Shown: piece after piece, positions 41,776 to 52,147 of the stretch
Numbering within the stretch: position 1 is the first letter of the stretch
How the letters are laid out: each line of letters starts with the position of its first letter
NCBI GenBank assembly: GCA_001548435.1
Contig: AP017308.1
Location: 4,845,030 to 4,909,029 of the forward strand
Reading direction: 5' to 3'
DNA length: 64,000 nt
From: Leptolyngbya sp. NIES-3755
GTDB lineage: Bacteria > Cyanobacteriota > Cyanobacteriia > Leptolyngbyales > Leptolyngbyaceae
Made by a program: the position numbers and the translations under genes
The notes under the pieces: generated by a model
What the model was told of the DNA's origin: nothing
Seen by the model: only the letters and a program-made list of their open reading frames with translations
Database searches by the model: none

Positions 41776-44493
41776 TCAATCGTTAGTTTTGACCCGCTTG
41801 CTTGTGCCTGTCGATTTCTTCGCGGCAGCAGCTTTCGTCGTGGTCTTCTTCGTCGTTGTTTTAGTCGCAGTCTTGGCAGAGGTCTTCTTCGCAGTCGTTT
41901 TCTTCGCGGTCGTCGTGGTCTTCTTCGATTTGGTCGCTTTCTTTGTGCCTGCTTTTGCTTCTAGCGCTTGGACTGCGACATCCATCGTAATCTCCTCGAC
42001 GGTTTGACCTTCAGGCAGTGAGGCGTTCACTTTGCCGTGTTTGATGTACGCGCCGTAAGGACCGTTGTAGATATTCACAGGTTCACCGTCGCTCGGATGT
42101 GCGCCCATTTCGCGAATCGGGGTGGCAGTTCCGCGTTTGCCACGAGCCGCTTTGGGTTCAGCAAACAGTTCTAAAGCTCGATCGAGGGTAATCGTCACCA
42201 CATCATCCCCTGCTTTTAGCGATCGATAATCTTTCGCGGCTTTCCCGTCTTCGCCTTTGCCCAAATCATGCACGATATACGGACCAAATCTCCCGATCGC
42301 GGCTTGAATCTTCCGCCCGGTTTCGGGGTGAGTGCCCAAGGTTCTCGGCAGCGAGAGTAATCCGACTGCCATATCAAGCGTCACATTTTCGGGCTTGACC
42401 TTGGGTGGAATCGAGACGTTTTTGGGTTTTGGATTCTCGTCGGTTCTATCTCCAAGCTGGATGTAGTGCCCATAAGGTCCAAGCTTGACGTAAATCGGCT
42501 CTCCAGTTTCGGGATGCGTCCCAAGCTGTTTTGGTCCCTTCAGCAGATCTTCAACCTGTTCGGGATTCAAATCAGCGGGGGGAAGATCCTTCGGCAGATT
42601 GATATTGCCGTTTTCAGATTCGATATAGGCTCCAGTGCGACTGATTCGGATTTTTGCCTCCAAATCATCTAGATGAATCGTCCGAGCTTCCTTGGGATCA
42701 ATGTTGCTGTCTCGCTCTCTGACCTGGGTTTCTAACCCATCATCACCGAGATAAAACTTTTTCAGGTACGGCAGCCAGTCAACTTCACCTGCTGCAATGT
42801 CGTCTAAGGTTTGCTCCATCTTGGAGGTGAACCGCAGATCTACAATGTCGGGGAAATGCTTCTCTAACAAGTCCACGACAGCAAACGCGGTAAAGGTTGG
42901 AACCAGAGTATTTCCAACGAGTTGAGCATATCCCTTACGCTCGTCGGTGATTGTGCCAATGATGCTGGCATAAGTAGACGGTCGCCCGATCCCTTCACTT
43001 TCGAGCGTTTTTACTAGAGATGCTTCGGTGAATCGTGCAGGCGGTTGGGTTTCGTGCCCGATCGCTTCTAAATGATTGCACTTCGGATGATCCCCAGAGC
43101 GCATCGGCGGCAGGATGATTTCTTGGTTCTCGATCGCTGCATTCGGATCGTCTGATCCCTCGACATACGCTCGGAAAAATCCTGGAAAATCGATTCGCTT
43201 TCCGCTCGATCGAAATCCTGCGTCTTCGACCTGAATTTGCACCGTCACTTGAGTTTGACGCGCTTCTGCCATTTGAGTCGCAACAGTTCGCTTCCAGATC
43301 AAGTCATACAGTCTGAGTTCCCGATCCTTCAGTCCAGTTTGTCTCGGTGTGCGGAATGTCCCACCAGAGGGACGAATTGCTTCGTGTGCTTCCTGTGCGC
43401 CTTTGCTTTTCGTGGTGTACTGGCGCGGCTGTGGGCTGAGATATTCCGTTCCGTACATTTCTTCAACGCAACTTCGAGCGGCTGAAATCGCTTGTTGCGA
43501 TAAATGCACCGAGTCCGTCCGCATATAGGTGATGTAACCTTGCTCGTACAGACTTTGAGCCGTCCGCATCGTATCTCGCGCCGATAAGCCTAATTTCCGG
43601 TTCGATTCCTGTTGCAAAGTCGAAGTCGTAAACGGTGGCGAAGGTTTACGAGTTACGGGACGTTCTTCGAGATCCGTCACCGTCCAGGTTTTGCCATCTA
43701 ATCGAGCTTGGAGCGATCGCGCTTCGTCTTCGCTCAAGAGAACGACATTTCGACCTGCGGTAATTCTTCCAGTCGATTCATCGAAATCCGCACCTGTCGC
43801 GACTTTTCGACCTGCTAACGTAACCAGTTTCGCTTCAAATTCTTGTTTGGGAGCCGCATCAACCGCCAACAATGCCTTCAAATCCCAGTACGTTCCCTTT
43901 CTGAAGGCCCGACGTTCCCGTTCCCGATTTACCAAAAGCCGCACTGCCACCGATTGCACCCGACCCGCAGACAGACCGTAGGCAATCTTCTTCCAAAGCA
44001 GCGGTGAAAGGGTGTAACCGACTAAGCGATCGAGAATTCGTCTCGTTTCCTGAGCACGAACCAACCGCACATCGATATCGCGGCAATTGTCGATCGCTTC
44101 TCGAATCGCATCTTCGGTAATCTCGTGAAACACCATCCGCTTCACAGGCACTTTCGGCTTGAGAAGCTGGAGCAAATGCCAACTAATACTTTCCCCTTCG
44201 CGGTCCTCGTCAGTCGCCAGTACCAACTCATCCGCTTCTTTCAGAGCATCCTTTAAAGTCTTTACGATCTTCGACTTATCTTTGGGGATCAAGTAAATCG
44301 GTTCAAAGCCCGCTTCCACATCCACACCCAATTCACGCACCCGCTTATCCTTCACCGAATCGGGCACATCGCTTGTAGACTGAGGCAAATCGCGCACATG
44401 ACCCATCGAAGCCTCGACGCGGAAATTGCGAGGCAAATAATTACGAATCGTGCGGGCTTTGGTTGGAGATTCGACAATGACAAGAGTTGGCAT
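41776..44493 (-). CDS. topA: DNA topoisomerase I
   Basis: The 905-residue type IA topoisomerase has the TOPRIM start [17 protein letters not shown] and acidic [13 protein letters not shown]. The active-site region [17 protein letters not shown] holds the catalytic tyrosine. The C-terminal region has repeated domains ([30 protein letters not shown]) and ends in a long Lys/Thr/Ala-rich tail. It lacks the zinc fingers of E. coli TopA, as usual in cyanobacteria. It relaxes negative supercoils. Confidence 0.95.
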   Translation of the reverse strand: MPTLVIVESPTKARTIRNYLPRNFRVEASMGHVRDLPQSTSDVPDSVKDKRVRELGVDVEAGFEPIYLIPKDKSKIVKTLKDALKEADELVLATDEDREGESISWHLLQLLKPKVPVKRMVFHEITEDAIREAIDNCRDIDVRLVRAQETRRILDRLVGYTLSPLLWKKIAYGLSAGRVQSVAVRLLVNRERERRAFRKGTYWDLKALLAVDAAPKQEFEAKLVTLAGRKVATGADFDESTGRITAGRNVVLLSEDEARSLQARLDGKTWTVTDLEERPVTRKPSPPFTTSTLQQESNRKLGLSARDTMRTAQSLYEQGYITYMRTDSVHLSQQAISAARSCVEEMYGTEYLSPQPRQYTTKSKGAQEAHEAIRPSGGTFRTPRQTGLKDRELRLYDLIWKRTVATQMAEARQTQVTVQIQVEDAGFRSSGKRIDFPGFFRAYVEGSDDPNAAIENQEIILPPMRSGDHPKCNHLEAIGHETQPPARFTEASLVKTLESEGIGRPSTYASIIGTITDERKGYAQLVGNTLVPTFTAFAVVDLLEKHFPDIVDLRFTSKMEQTLDDIAAGEVDWLPYLKKFYLGDDGLETQVRERDSNIDPKEARTIHLDDLEAKIRISRTGAYIESENGNINLPKDLPPADLNPEQVEDLLKGPKQLGTHPETGEPIYVKLGPYGHYIQLGDRTDENPKPKNVSIPPKVKPENVTLDMAVGLLSLPRTLGTHPETGRKIQAAIGRFGPYIVHDLGKGEDGKAAKDYRSLKAGDDVVTITLDRALELFAEPKAARGKRGTATPIREMGAHPSDGEPVNIYNGPYGAYIKHGKVNASLPEGQTVEEITMDVAVQALEAKAGTKKATKSKKTTTTAKKTTAKKTSAKTATKTTTKKTTTKAAAAKKSTGTSKRVKTND

Positions 44494-44505
44494 GAGTCTG
44501 TCTAA

Positions 44506-44787
44506 CTAGAAATCGCTGTTCAACAAGGGAATCGGGGCGTACTGACTATCAATATCACTCAAAGAGAGCGATCGTGGGGTACGGAAAACCAATCTGAGGC
44601 GCATGGCAACCGTTGAGTCACCCGCTTCTAACTTATAACCATACCCAACTGTCCGTTTTGATTCACCAGGAAATGATCCAAATCCAGAAATTGGGCAGAA
44701 CAGTCTAAGTTCTAGACTGTAGACGATTGTGATCGGATCGTCTATCTTTTCTTTCCAAATTCTTTCTGAAGGCAGTTGTCCGATCAC
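44506..44787 (-). CDS. Possible small protein upstream of topA
   Basis: A 93-codon frame begins with GTG at 44787 and ends 12 bp before topA on the same strand. Its residue pattern (VYSLELRLFCPISGFGSFPG, TVGYGYKLEAGDSTVAMRLR) looks protein-like and the spacing suggests an operon. There is no ATG near the start and no family, so it may be a chance frame. Confidence 0.35.
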   Translation of the reverse strand: MIGQLPSERIWKEKIDDPITIVYSLELRLFCPISGFGSFPGESKRTVGYGYKLEAGDSTVAMRLRLVFRTPRSLSLSDIDSQYAPIPLLNSDF

Positions 44788-44975
44788 TATAGATCAAACT
44801 TGATGAATGAATGATAACGATCCCAATCAGAGGTTTCACCCTCAGAACCCAGATTTAACGAGAACAGGTCTACGTGGCGCGTTAGAATCCCTTAAAGGTG
44901 AAGTATACGCTTGCCTCAAATAAACGTGCGCCTAGCATAAATTTCTGTTAATCCTGCTTCTACGGACTTCGCGCT

Positions 44976-46562
44976 ATGGATTTTGCTTCTCTCGTAACTC
45001 AGTTGAATGCTGGGACGATTCTTCCAGAGGTGATTGTAATCACCACCCTACTCGTCGTCATGGTAGGCGATTTGATTGTGGGGCGACAAAATTCTGCTAA
45101 ATGGACTCCCTATTTCGCGATCGGTGGTTTGCTCACGGCGGTGGGTGCGCTGGTCACGTTATGGGATAGCTCAAGCCCGATCGGGTTTCTGGGTGAGTTC
45201 AATAGTGATGATTTAAGTATCGTGCTTCGGGGGATCGTTGCGCTCTCCGCAGCCGTGACGATTTTAATGTCGGTGCGCTACGTCCAACAGTCGGGAACGG
45301 CTCTGGCAGAATTTCTCGTAATCCTGCTCACGGCGGCTTTGGGTGGAATGTTCCTCTGTGGCTCAGATGAGTTCGTTTCGGTTTACGTCTCGCTGGAAAC
45401 GCTCAGTATCTCGTCTTATTTATTAACGGGTTATACCAAGCGCGATTCTCGATCGAATGAAGCGGCTCTGAAATATCTCCTCATTGGTGCATCGAGTTCG
45501 GCAATTTTCCTCTACGGCGCGTCGTTGCTGTACGGATTATCGGGCGGTGAAACGCAATTGAGTACGATCGCTCAAAAAATCTCCGCAGCAGGATTGGATC
45601 AATCGATCGGGCTTGTGATTGCGCTGGTGTTTGTGATTGCCGGTATTGCCTTCAAAATCGCAGCGGTTCCGTTTCACCAATGGACACCAGACGTATACGA
45701 AGGTTCGCCGACTCCGGTTGTAGCGTTCCTTTCGGTTGGTTCTAAAGCGGCTGGATTTGGTTTAGCAATTCGCCTTCTCGTGACTGCATTCCCCCAAGTC
45801 ACCGATCAATGGCATCTTGTGATGACGACGCTGGCGATTCTCAGTATGGTGCTGGGTAATGTGGTGGCTCTGGCACAAACCAGCATGAAGCGACTTTTGG
45901 CGTATTCGTCGATCGGCCAAGCAGGCTTTGTGATGATCGGGTTAGTCATCGGTTCGGATGCTGGGTATGCCAGTATGTTGTTCTATCTGATGATCTATCT
46001 GTTCATGAACCTGGGTGCATTCACTTGCATTATCTTGTTCTCGCTCAGAACTGGAACTGATCAAATTAGCGAATACTCTGGCTTGTATCAGAAAGATCCG
46101 CTGCTCACTTTGGCTCTCAGTATCTGTCTCTTGTCGCTTGGTGGAATTCCTCCGCTGGCTGGCTTTTTCGGAAAACTCTATCTGTTCTGGGCAGCTTGGC
46201 AAGCAGGTGCTTATGTTCTAGTGATTCTGGGCTTGGTCACGAGCGTGATCTCGATTTACTACTACATCCGAGTGGTAAAGATGATGGTCGTGAAAGAGCC
46301 TCAAGAAATGTCGGATTCAGTCAAGAACTATCCGCCGATCGTCTGGAATCTTCCTGGTTTGCGTCCTTTGCAGGTTGGCTTAGTTCTGACCTTGATTGCA
46401 ACCTCGATCGCTGGAATTCTCTCGAATCCGCTGTTTACATTGGCAAATGATTCGGTTGTGAAATCGCCGTTGTTGCAGCAAGCCATTGTCAAACCGAAAG
46501 CGATCGCAAAACAACCCAGCCAAGAAACTGCCGAACTTCCTCAAGTTGAAATTCGCGGCTAA
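44976..46562 (+). CDS. ndhB: NAD(P)H-quinone oxidoreductase subunit 2
   Basis: The 528-residue membrane protein of the NDH-1 complex begins [20 protein letters not shown]. It has the antiporter-like core [42 protein letters not shown] and [15 protein letters not shown], with about 14 transmembrane helices. The Lys and Glu residues for proton translocation lie in these segments. NDH-1 drives cyclic electron flow and respiration in thylakoids. It is transcribed alone. Confidence 0.95.
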   Translation: MDFASLVTQLNAGTILPEVIVITTLLVVMVGDLIVGRQNSAKWTPYFAIGGLLTAVGALVTLWDSSSPIGFLGEFNSDDLSIVLRGIVALSAAVTILMSVRYVQQSGTALAEFLVILLTAALGGMFLCGSDEFVSVYVSLETLSISSYLLTGYTKRDSRSNEAALKYLLIGASSSAIFLYGASLLYGLSGGETQLSTIAQKISAAGLDQSIGLVIALVFVIAGIAFKIAAVPFHQWTPDVYEGSPTPVVAFLSVGSKAAGFGLAIRLLVTAFPQVTDQWHLVMTTLAILSMVLGNVVALAQTSMKRLLAYSSIGQAGFVMIGLVIGSDAGYASMLFYLMIYLFMNLGAFTCIILFSLRTGTDQISEYSGLYQKDPLLTLALSICLLSLGGIPPLAGFFGKLYLFWAAWQAGAYVLVILGLVTSVISIYYYIRVVKMMVVKEPQEMSDSVKNYPPIVWNLPGLRPLQVGLVLTLIATSIAGILSNPLFTLANDSVVKSPLLQQAIVKPKAIAKQPSQETAELPQVEIRG

Positions 46563-46580
46563 GACTGGTTGAAACATTTG

Positions 46581-46615
46581 AAAAGCCGACTGATTGTGCG
46601 ATCGGTCGGCTTTTT
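46581..46615 (+). terminator. ndhB terminator
   Basis: The stem AAAGCCGACTGAT pairs with ATCGGTCGGCTTT (one G-T), followed by five T residues, 19 bp after the ndhB stop. A diverged copy of this terminator together with the last ndhB codons lies at 47330-47407. Confidence 0.85.
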
Positions 46616-46670
46616 GCTGATTGTCGATTTCTACGGGGAGATTGTCTGATTCTGTGGCGGCTCGTTTAAC

Positions 46671-47006
46671 TCAGCGATCGCGGTTTTTACACAAGCGCGG
46701 ACAGCCTGCCAATCTCGCTCTGATAATTGACGATAATTGACCAATCCGCATCACATTGGCAGAACTCGGAAGGGTGACAATAAAACTTCTGAATACCGAT
46801 GCAACTCGTAATCCCGATTTTGCCCAATCCTGAAGCGCGTAATCTGTCACTCCCAAGTCCTTGGTTTGGGAGGTAATCAGACCCACGATAATATCTGGAC
46901 GAATCGCATGATAAGTAGCAGACGACAAAACAACAGCAGGGCGGCGTTTTATTCCTGTCGCACCTGGAAAATCAACGCTGACGACATCACCAGGACTAAA
47001 TGGCAC
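46671..47006 (-). CDS. MazF/PemK-type endoribonuclease toxin
   Basis: The 111-residue protein starts MPFSPGDVVSVDFPGATGIK and contains RRPAVVLSSATYH and VASVFRSFIVTL, the conserved strands of PemK/MazF toxins. These cut mRNA at specific short sites. The C-terminus (RLCKNRDR) is basic. The start overlaps the last base of the antitoxin stop. It is on the opposite strand to ndhB and converges on it. Confidence 0.8.
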   Translation of the reverse strand: MPFSPGDVVSVDFPGATGIKRRPAVVLSSATYHAIRPDIIVGLITSQTKDLGVTDYALQDWAKSGLRVASVFRSFIVTLPSSANVMRIGQLSSIIRARLAGCPRLCKNRDR

Positions 47007-47224
47007 TAGACAGCCTCCTCTTCTGGGAATAGGGAAGCTGCATACTGCAACGAGAAATTAACAACATCGGCTTGATCCTGCTCAGTCCAAGCGTCACTCT
47101 CATCGATCGCAGGAGGACTTTGCTGAACCAACTCATTGAGAATGAGCGTTGCCAAACGTAGCCGTTCTGTTGGTGATAAAGCGCGAATGATTTCGTTGTA
47201 CACGTCTTGAGCAGTAGGTGGCAT
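47006..47224 (-). CDS. MazF-associated antitoxin
   Basis: The 72-residue acidic protein starts MPPTAQDVYNEIIRALSPTERL and ends AASLFPEEEAV. It is the first gene of the pair and overlaps the toxin start by 1 bp. It is not a classical MazE, but such small helical partners are common before MazF-like toxins in cyanobacteria. Identity is by position. Confidence 0.7.
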   Translation of the reverse strand: MPPTAQDVYNEIIRALSPTERLRLATLILNELVQQSPPAIDESDAWTEQDQADVVNFSLQYAASLFPEEEAV

Positions 47225-47329
47225 AGAAGGATCTCCTGGTTGTCATCCTTTCTAAAATGTAGCTGATGCAAGTGCAGCTTCTTAGAAGAAATCGATCGTA
47301 GAACGCCTGCGTTAAGACACCGCGATCGC

Positions 47330-47407
47330 TCCCCAAGTTGAGATTTGCGGCTAGAACTGGCTGAAATAATTGAAAAGCCGACTAATAATTTGATCGATCG
47401 GTTTTTT
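47330..47407. repeat. Diverged copy of the ndhB 3' end and terminator
   Basis: The segment matches 46541-46612, including the last ndhB codons (GTTGA-A/G-ATT-C/T-GCGGCTA), the short gap and the stem-loop AAAAGCCGACT, with about 80 percent identity by eye. The two copies flank the toxin-antitoxin pair, suggesting insertion with duplication or a recombination event. Confidence 0.6.
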
Positions 47408-47459
47408 GTTACTCAATCTTCGGAATCTTTACATTGAGGCTATCGTTCCTGCTGAGCTT

Positions 47460-48176
47460 TTAGACGGTTTTGGTGCACAAGTACTCAGCATAAGTCAGGG
47501 TGTTGTAGTTGGCTTCGACAATCTTAAAACCCGCCCGCGTCAGCATTTCCTCGATAATCCATCCATAAGTACTATGTTCTTCCCGTACGTGCATCTCAAA
47601 GTCTCCGGCTGTCCACCCTTCGCCTTCCGGTTTTGCGACCTGTTCAATCCAATTATTAATTGAAGCTTCATAATCTGCGGGCGGAAATGAGAAAATGACA
47701 TCTCGCAAATAAAACATCCCATTCGGCTTGAGCATTTCAGCAATTCTTAAAAAAGCCGTCATCTTCCAAAAATCAGGCAGAATATGAAGTGCGTTTTTGG
47801 TTATGACAAAATCGGCTAGTTTGTCTTGATGTTTGTAGGTTAGAAAGCCTGCTTGATGAAATTTGATCATCGGTGCGCCTGTTTTTTGCGCTTTGGATTG
47901 AGCATAGATGAGCATCGCTCTTGACACGTCGATCGCATGAACAGATGATCCAGTTAGGGCGGCTTGAATCGCAAAATTTCCTGTACCTGCACCTAAATCA
48001 ATCACAGTATGATTGGCAGATATCCCTAAGCGAGTGACTAAAGCTTGTTCTTTCTCTGGCGTACTCATGGTCTGATAGTGATCGTACACTTCAACTTGTG
48101 CAGCATCGTCAAAGTCAACCCCTGCCATATTTGACTCATCAAAATACCAGCCTGGAAAAGTAGACATCGGTTTCAT
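47460..48176 (-). CDS. Class I SAM-dependent methyltransferase
   Basis: The 238-residue protein has the SAM-binding motif I VIDLGAGTGNFAIQAA, the acidic loop VHAIDVSRAML, and motif III-like FVITKNALHIL. The substrate is unknown. The N-terminal STFPGWYFDESNMAGVDFDD and the later MFYLRDVIFSF recall UbiE/COQ5-like small-molecule enzymes. ATGs at 48176 and 48167 are both possible starts. Confidence 0.8.
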   Translation of the reverse strand: MKPMSTFPGWYFDESNMAGVDFDDAAQVEVYDHYQTMSTPEKEQALVTRLGISANHTVIDLGAGTGNFAIQAALTGSSVHAIDVSRAMLIYAQSKAQKTGAPMIKFHQAGFLTYKHQDKLADFVITKNALHILPDFWKMTAFLRIAEMLKPNGMFYLRDVIFSFPPADYEASINNWIEQVAKPEGEGWTAGDFEMHVREEHSTYGWIIEEMLTRAGFKIVEANYNTLTYAEYLCTKTV

Positions 48177-48236
48177 AGAGTAGTACAGAGCGTTTAGATT
48201 AAGAATGTAAATTAGTTCTTCATACGTTTATAGATG

Positions 48237-49328
48237 TTACCGATACCAAATCGATTCGATCGCATTTCCCATTTCCAACGCCGATTCCCTCGAATCCAAT
48301 AAAACAGTAACGTGTCCTAACTTGCGACCCGGACGCGATTCTGATTTGCCGTACCAATGAACGAAAGAGTCTGGCAGTTTTGCGATCGCTTTTCTCTTCT
48401 CCAAATAATCACTCTCCGCCCGTTCAAAACCAAGCAGATTCACCATTAAAGCTGCACCACATTTCAAAGCTGAACTACCCAACGGTAAACCGCTCACGGC
48501 TCGAAGCTGCTGTTCAAATTGGGAAGTTTCGCAAGCTTCGATCGTGTAATGTCCCGAATTGTGAGTCCGAGGCGCAATCTCATTCACTAAAACGCGATCG
48601 TCTTTCGTTAAAAAGAACTCAATCCCATAAATTCCGACCACTTCTAATTGCTCTAAAAGCGTGTGAGCGATCGCAGAAATTTCTCGCTCAATCGATTCTG
48701 AAACTTCGGCGGGAGCAATCACTCGACGGCAAACTTGATTTTCTTGCTGTGTTTCAACGACCGGATAAACAATGATTTCGCCAGAAGTCGATCGCGCTGC
48801 CATCACAGCTAATTCTCGATCGAACGGCACGAATTCTTCAATCACGATCGGAACCGATTCGAGACGAGCGATCGCACTCTCCCAACTTGCTTGATCTCGA
48901 ATAATCAAAGTCCCTTGACCGTCATAGCCTAAACGACGAGTTTTAACGACAACTGGAAATGAAACAGATTGTTCTCCAGGAAGCCAGAAATTCGGAGTAG
49001 GGAGATTGTTCTCTTTGAGAAACGATCGCTGATCGTACTTATCTAAAAGCGGTTTGAGTGCGGATAAACTTGGACGAAAGCAGGTTTGGATCTGAGACAA
49101 GGCATCGAGATCAACGAATTCATTTTCAAACGTGATCACATCGACTCGATCGCTTAATTTTTGAGTCGCGATCGCATCATTGACAGGAGCAAAGATTGTC
49201 TCTTTCGCGATCGACACGGCTGGATCGTCTGCGCTCGGTGTCTGAATCACTAACTCGATTCCCAATTTCTTCGCCGCATCGCCCATCATCCAAGCTAACT
49301 GTCCGCCCCCAATCACCCCAACTCGCAT
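48237..49328 (-). CDS. purK: 5-(carboxyamino)imidazole ribonucleotide synthase
   Basis: The 363-residue ATP-grasp protein has the PurK start VGVIGGGQLAWMMGDAAKKL, VVVKTRRLGYDGQGT and the end NEIAPRTHNSGHYTIEAC. It converts AIR to N5-CAIR with ATP and bicarbonate in purine synthesis. All ATP-grasp signatures are present and the length is normal. It lies next to, and 9 bp downstream of, the pentapeptide protein gene. Confidence 0.95.
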   Translation of the reverse strand: MRVGVIGGGQLAWMMGDAAKKLGIELVIQTPSADDPAVSIAKETIFAPVNDAIATQKLSDRVDVITFENEFVDLDALSQIQTCFRPSLSALKPLLDKYDQRSFLKENNLPTPNFWLPGEQSVSFPVVVKTRRLGYDGQGTLIIRDQASWESAIARLESVPIVIEEFVPFDRELAVMAARSTSGEIIVYPVVETQQENQVCRRVIAPAEVSESIEREISAIAHTLLEQLEVVGIYGIEFFLTKDDRVLVNEIAPRTHNSGHYTIEACETSQFEQQLRAVSGLPLGSSALKCGAALMVNLLGFERAESDYLEKRKAIAKLPDSFVHWYGKSESRPGRKLGHVTVLLDSRESALEMGNAIESIWYR

Positions 49329-49337
49329 ACGCTTCTC

Positions 49338-49856
49338 CTAAGAGGGACATCCGAGCGATTCTCGTGTATCGACTCCCGTTTTGGAATTCGTGCCTTGAGC
49401 CACTGCACACAACTCACGGATTTGAGCACGATCGAGAATTGCATCGGTAAAATCTGCCCCCGTGATATTAACATCCAAAAACGCACTTCTTAGCAGCATC
49501 GCATCGGTGAGAATTGCATCGCTCAGATCCACACGCACCATTGGAACTTGATCGACCATTGCTTGCCGTAAGTTCGCCCCGTGTAAATTGGTTTCGGTCA
49601 TATTTGAAGCGCTCATTGCTGCACCGGACAAATCCGCATCTGAGAAATTCGCATCGGTCAAGTTCGCATTTGTGAATTCAGCAAATTTCAGCATTTGTCC
49701 AGAAAAATCTTGTCCTCGCACATCGGCGTTACTGTAGGACAACGGTGGGCGATACTGCTGGTCATAGCGCTTTCCGACGATCGGATCAGCTAGGGCACTC
49801 GACATCATCCAAATACTACAAATGAGAGTCAGTAGACCGATCGCAATTCGCTTCAT
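49338..49856 (-). CDS. Exported pentapeptide-repeat protein
   Basis: From the ATG at 49856 the product has 172 residues with a clear signal peptide (RIAIGLLTLICSIWMMSSALA). An ATG 21 nt upstream adds seven residues. Pentapeptide repeats of the A(D/N)LXX type follow (ANLTDANFSDADLSGA, DAILTDAMLLRSAFLDV), forming a right-handed beta helix. Two Cys occur near the end. It is probably lumenal or periplasmic; function unknown. Confidence 0.8.
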   Translation of the reverse strand: MKRIAIGLLTLICSIWMMSSALADPIVGKRYDQQYRPPLSYSNADVRGQDFSGQMLKFAEFTNANLTDANFSDADLSGAAMSASNMTETNLHGANLRQAMVDQVPMVRVDLSDAILTDAMLLRSAFLDVNITGADFTDAILDRAQIRELCAVAQGTNSKTGVDTRESLGCPS

Positions 49857-49896
49857 GCTTCGCCGCCAAATCAACATCTTTCAGCTTATCGAGAAT

Positions 49897-50247
49897 TCAA
49901 GCGATCGCGATCGTCACTCGATGTTCAATGACTTGTTTCGGCACAATTAAATGAGTTGAGCCAGATGCCAAAATTGCGGCTGCTTCCGCCACACTCGGTC
50001 GATCCAAAGAAGGATTTGGAACCGCGATCGTACTCAGCTTTTCTACAGAGAATAGTAATAACGGAACATGATGGGCTTCACAATATTCAAGGAGTCCAAT
50101 TTCGTCAAATTTGCGATCGACAGTGGCAAGTCCCGCGATGTGATTCGCTGAAAGCTTGTATTGATCGAAAACTTGAGCGATCGCAGTCTCGATCGTCTCT
50201 CTCGAAATTCCCCGGCGACATCCAATACCGATCCAAAGTGATTGCAC
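49897..50247 (-). CDS. CbiG C-terminal domain protein (cobalamin synthesis)
   Basis: The 116-residue product reads SLWIGIGCRRGISRETIETA and LATVDRKFDEIGLLEYCEAH, which match the C-terminal domain of CbiG/CobE. It lacks the rest of CbiG, so it stands alone like CobE. It is thought to act in the anaerobic or hybrid corrin route. No other cob genes are nearby. Confidence 0.8.
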   Translation of the reverse strand: MQSLWIGIGCRRGISRETIETAIAQVFDQYKLSANHIAGLATVDRKFDEIGLLEYCEAHHVPLLLFSVEKLSTIAVPNPSLDRPSVAEAAAILASGSTHLIVPKQVIEHRVTIAIA

Positions 50248-50413
50248 TGATAAAAAATAAACACTTTACGAAAACATGATAAAACTTAAGAGTTAATCAG
50301 CAATTTAACGAATACGGTTCCGTACTGATGCTCACTTAGTACAGAATAGAACCGATCAGGGTGCGGTAGATACCGAAGTACGACTTGTCATCCACGTATT
50401 AAGGCACTCAAGT

Positions 50414-51376
50414 ATGCAAGTATCCAAGCACTCAGTTCTTCCAATTCTTCTGACCTTAACTGCTGCGGCTCTCACAACTGGATGTGATGATGGCTACGAT
50501 GCGGTTCGCGCCTCGACTCCCGAAATAAAGAGCGATCTTGCACTGGGTGATCCAGCTTTTTACGTAAATCTAGGGAACGAACTGCAACAAAGTCGCAAAT
50601 ACGATGAAGCCACCGCCGTTTACCGAAAAGCGATCGTGCTTGATCTCGAAAATTCCGATGCCTATACCGGACTGGGCGATGTCCTAGCCGCTCAACGTCG
50701 AACTGAAGAAGCGATCGCATCATACCGCCGTTCTATTGAAATCAATCCTCAAAACGCCAAAGCCTATACAGGACTCGGAAATGCACTTGCCGATCGCAGG
50801 AGACTCGAAGAAGCGATCGCTGCCTATCGTCGTTCAATCCGACTCAATCCGCAACAAATGAATGCCTATGCAGGATTGGGAAATGTACTGGCACAGCAAA
50901 AGAAAACTCCTGAAGCGATCGCATCGTTCCAAAAAGCTTTGAACGCTTCAGAACAGACCGAGACCGCACAAGCGATCGCATTTGTCGGATTAGGTCGGGC
51001 ACTCCAAACTCAAGGACGCGACGATGAAGCCCTTCAGCTTTTTCGTAAAGCCACCGAAGTCGCACCCGATAATACTTGGGCACAGATTTTCCTCGGTCAC
51101 GCTTTGGCAAATCAGAATCAGTTAGAAGAAGCGATCGCAGCTTATCAGCAAGTTCTGAGTCAGCCGATCGAGCGGAAAACGAATCTGGGAAATAGTCATG
51201 CGATCGCCCTCAATGGATTGGGTTCAGTCCTGCAACGTCAGGGGAAAGTCAAAGAAGCGATCGCCCAATTCGAGAAAGCCGTAGACACGGATCTGAATTA
51301 TGAAGCGGCTCAACGGAATCTAGAACGGGCAAAACAACTCGCTCAAAAATCCGCTCAGCGAATTGCCTTGAGATAA
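50414..51376 (+). CDS. TPR-repeat lipoprotein
   Basis: The 320-residue protein has a signal with lipobox LTTGC (Cys near 24). About seven TPR units follow, such as AIVLDLENSDAYTGLGDVLA, YRRSIEINPQNAKAYTGLGN and YRRSIRLNPQQMNAYAGLGN. The repeats are highly alike, suggesting recent internal duplication. The protein is probably a scaffold on the outside of a membrane. Role unknown. Confidence 0.85.
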   Translation: MQVSKHSVLPILLTLTAAALTTGCDDGYDAVRASTPEIKSDLALGDPAFYVNLGNELQQSRKYDEATAVYRKAIVLDLENSDAYTGLGDVLAAQRRTEEAIASYRRSIEINPQNAKAYTGLGNALADRRRLEEAIAAYRRSIRLNPQQMNAYAGLGNVLAQQKKTPEAIASFQKALNASEQTETAQAIAFVGLGRALQTQGRDDEALQLFRKATEVAPDNTWAQIFLGHALANQNQLEEAIAAYQQVLSQPIERKTNLGNSHAIALNGLGSVLQRQGKVKEAIAQFEKAVDTDLNYEAAQRNLERAKQLAQKSAQRIALR

Positions 51377-51442
51377 TCCCAGACTTGAAGATTTCTGCTT
51401 TGGCTGCGATAATTTCAGAACAGATGCACTGGAGGAACGATT

Positions 51443-52147
51443 ATGACTGCCTGTTCTCCTGTTTCGCAAACCGCAGAAATCTTCTATCCAACTGGTGACG
51501 GTGAACCCGTGGCGGAAACTTTTGACCATCTCTATGCCATCCTGATTACGATCGAAGTCTTGCGACAGTACTTATCGGGTCAGCAAGCGACCGTTTTAGG
51601 CAATCAGTTCCTCTACTATGCTCAGGGCTTGCCAAAATTAAGAACCGCCCCCGATGTCATGGTGATTTTTGATGTCGAACCGGGTGGACGCGACAACTAT
51701 AAGATTTGGGAGGAAGGACAAGTTCCAGCCGTGATCTTTGAGATGACTTCACCTGGAACGAGAAGTCAGGATGACAGCTTTAAGAAAACGCTGTACGAGC
51801 AGTTAGGCGTTCAAGAATATTGGCAGTTCGACCCTAGAGGTGAATGGATTCCAGAGAAACTACGGGGCTACCGACTGCGGGGTGAAACCTACGAACTGAT
51901 TACCGATGGTCAAAGCCAACCCTTACAACTTCGACTCACTGTAGAGGAAAAACTGATCGGGCTATATCGCTTGGACACAGGTGAAAAACTTCTGATTCCT
52001 GACGAGCTTGCGGCTGCACTCGAAACCGCAGAACTCGAAGCGGCTCAGGAACGGCAACGAGCAGAAGAAGAACGGCAACGAGCAGAAGAGCTTGCGGCTG
52101 AATTGGCTCGATATCGAGAACGCTTTGGCGATTTACCAGATGCCTAA
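51443..52147 (+). CDS. Uma2 family (PD-(D/E)XK-like) protein
   Basis: The 234-residue protein has the Uma2 features KLRTAPDVMVIFDV, PAVIFEMTSPGTRSQD and KKTLYEQLGVQEYWQFDP, with an acidic PD and ExT-type core. A coiled-coil tail rich in Glu/Arg/Gln (ERQRAEEERQRAEE) follows. Uma2 genes are abundant in cyanobacteria; most have no known function and nuclease activity is not established. It ends 4 nt into the FHA gene on the other strand. Confidence 0.85.
   Translation: MTACSPVSQTAEIFYPTGDGEPVAETFDHLYAILITIEVLRQYLSGQQATVLGNQFLYYAQGLPKLRTAPDVMVIFDVEPGGRDNYKIWEEGQVPAVIFEMTSPGTRSQDDSFKKTLYEQLGVQEYWQFDPRGEWIPEKLRGYRLRGETYELITDGQSQPLQLRLTVEEKLIGLYRLDTGEKLLIPDELAAALETAELEAAQERQRAEEERQRAEELAAELARYRERFGDLPDA

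Noticed and set aside
41789-42007. Hydrophobic plus-strand frame opposite the topA tail
   Set aside because: It is the mirror of the Lys/Thr/Ala-rich topA C-terminus, which yields Val/Phe-rich sequence on the other strand.
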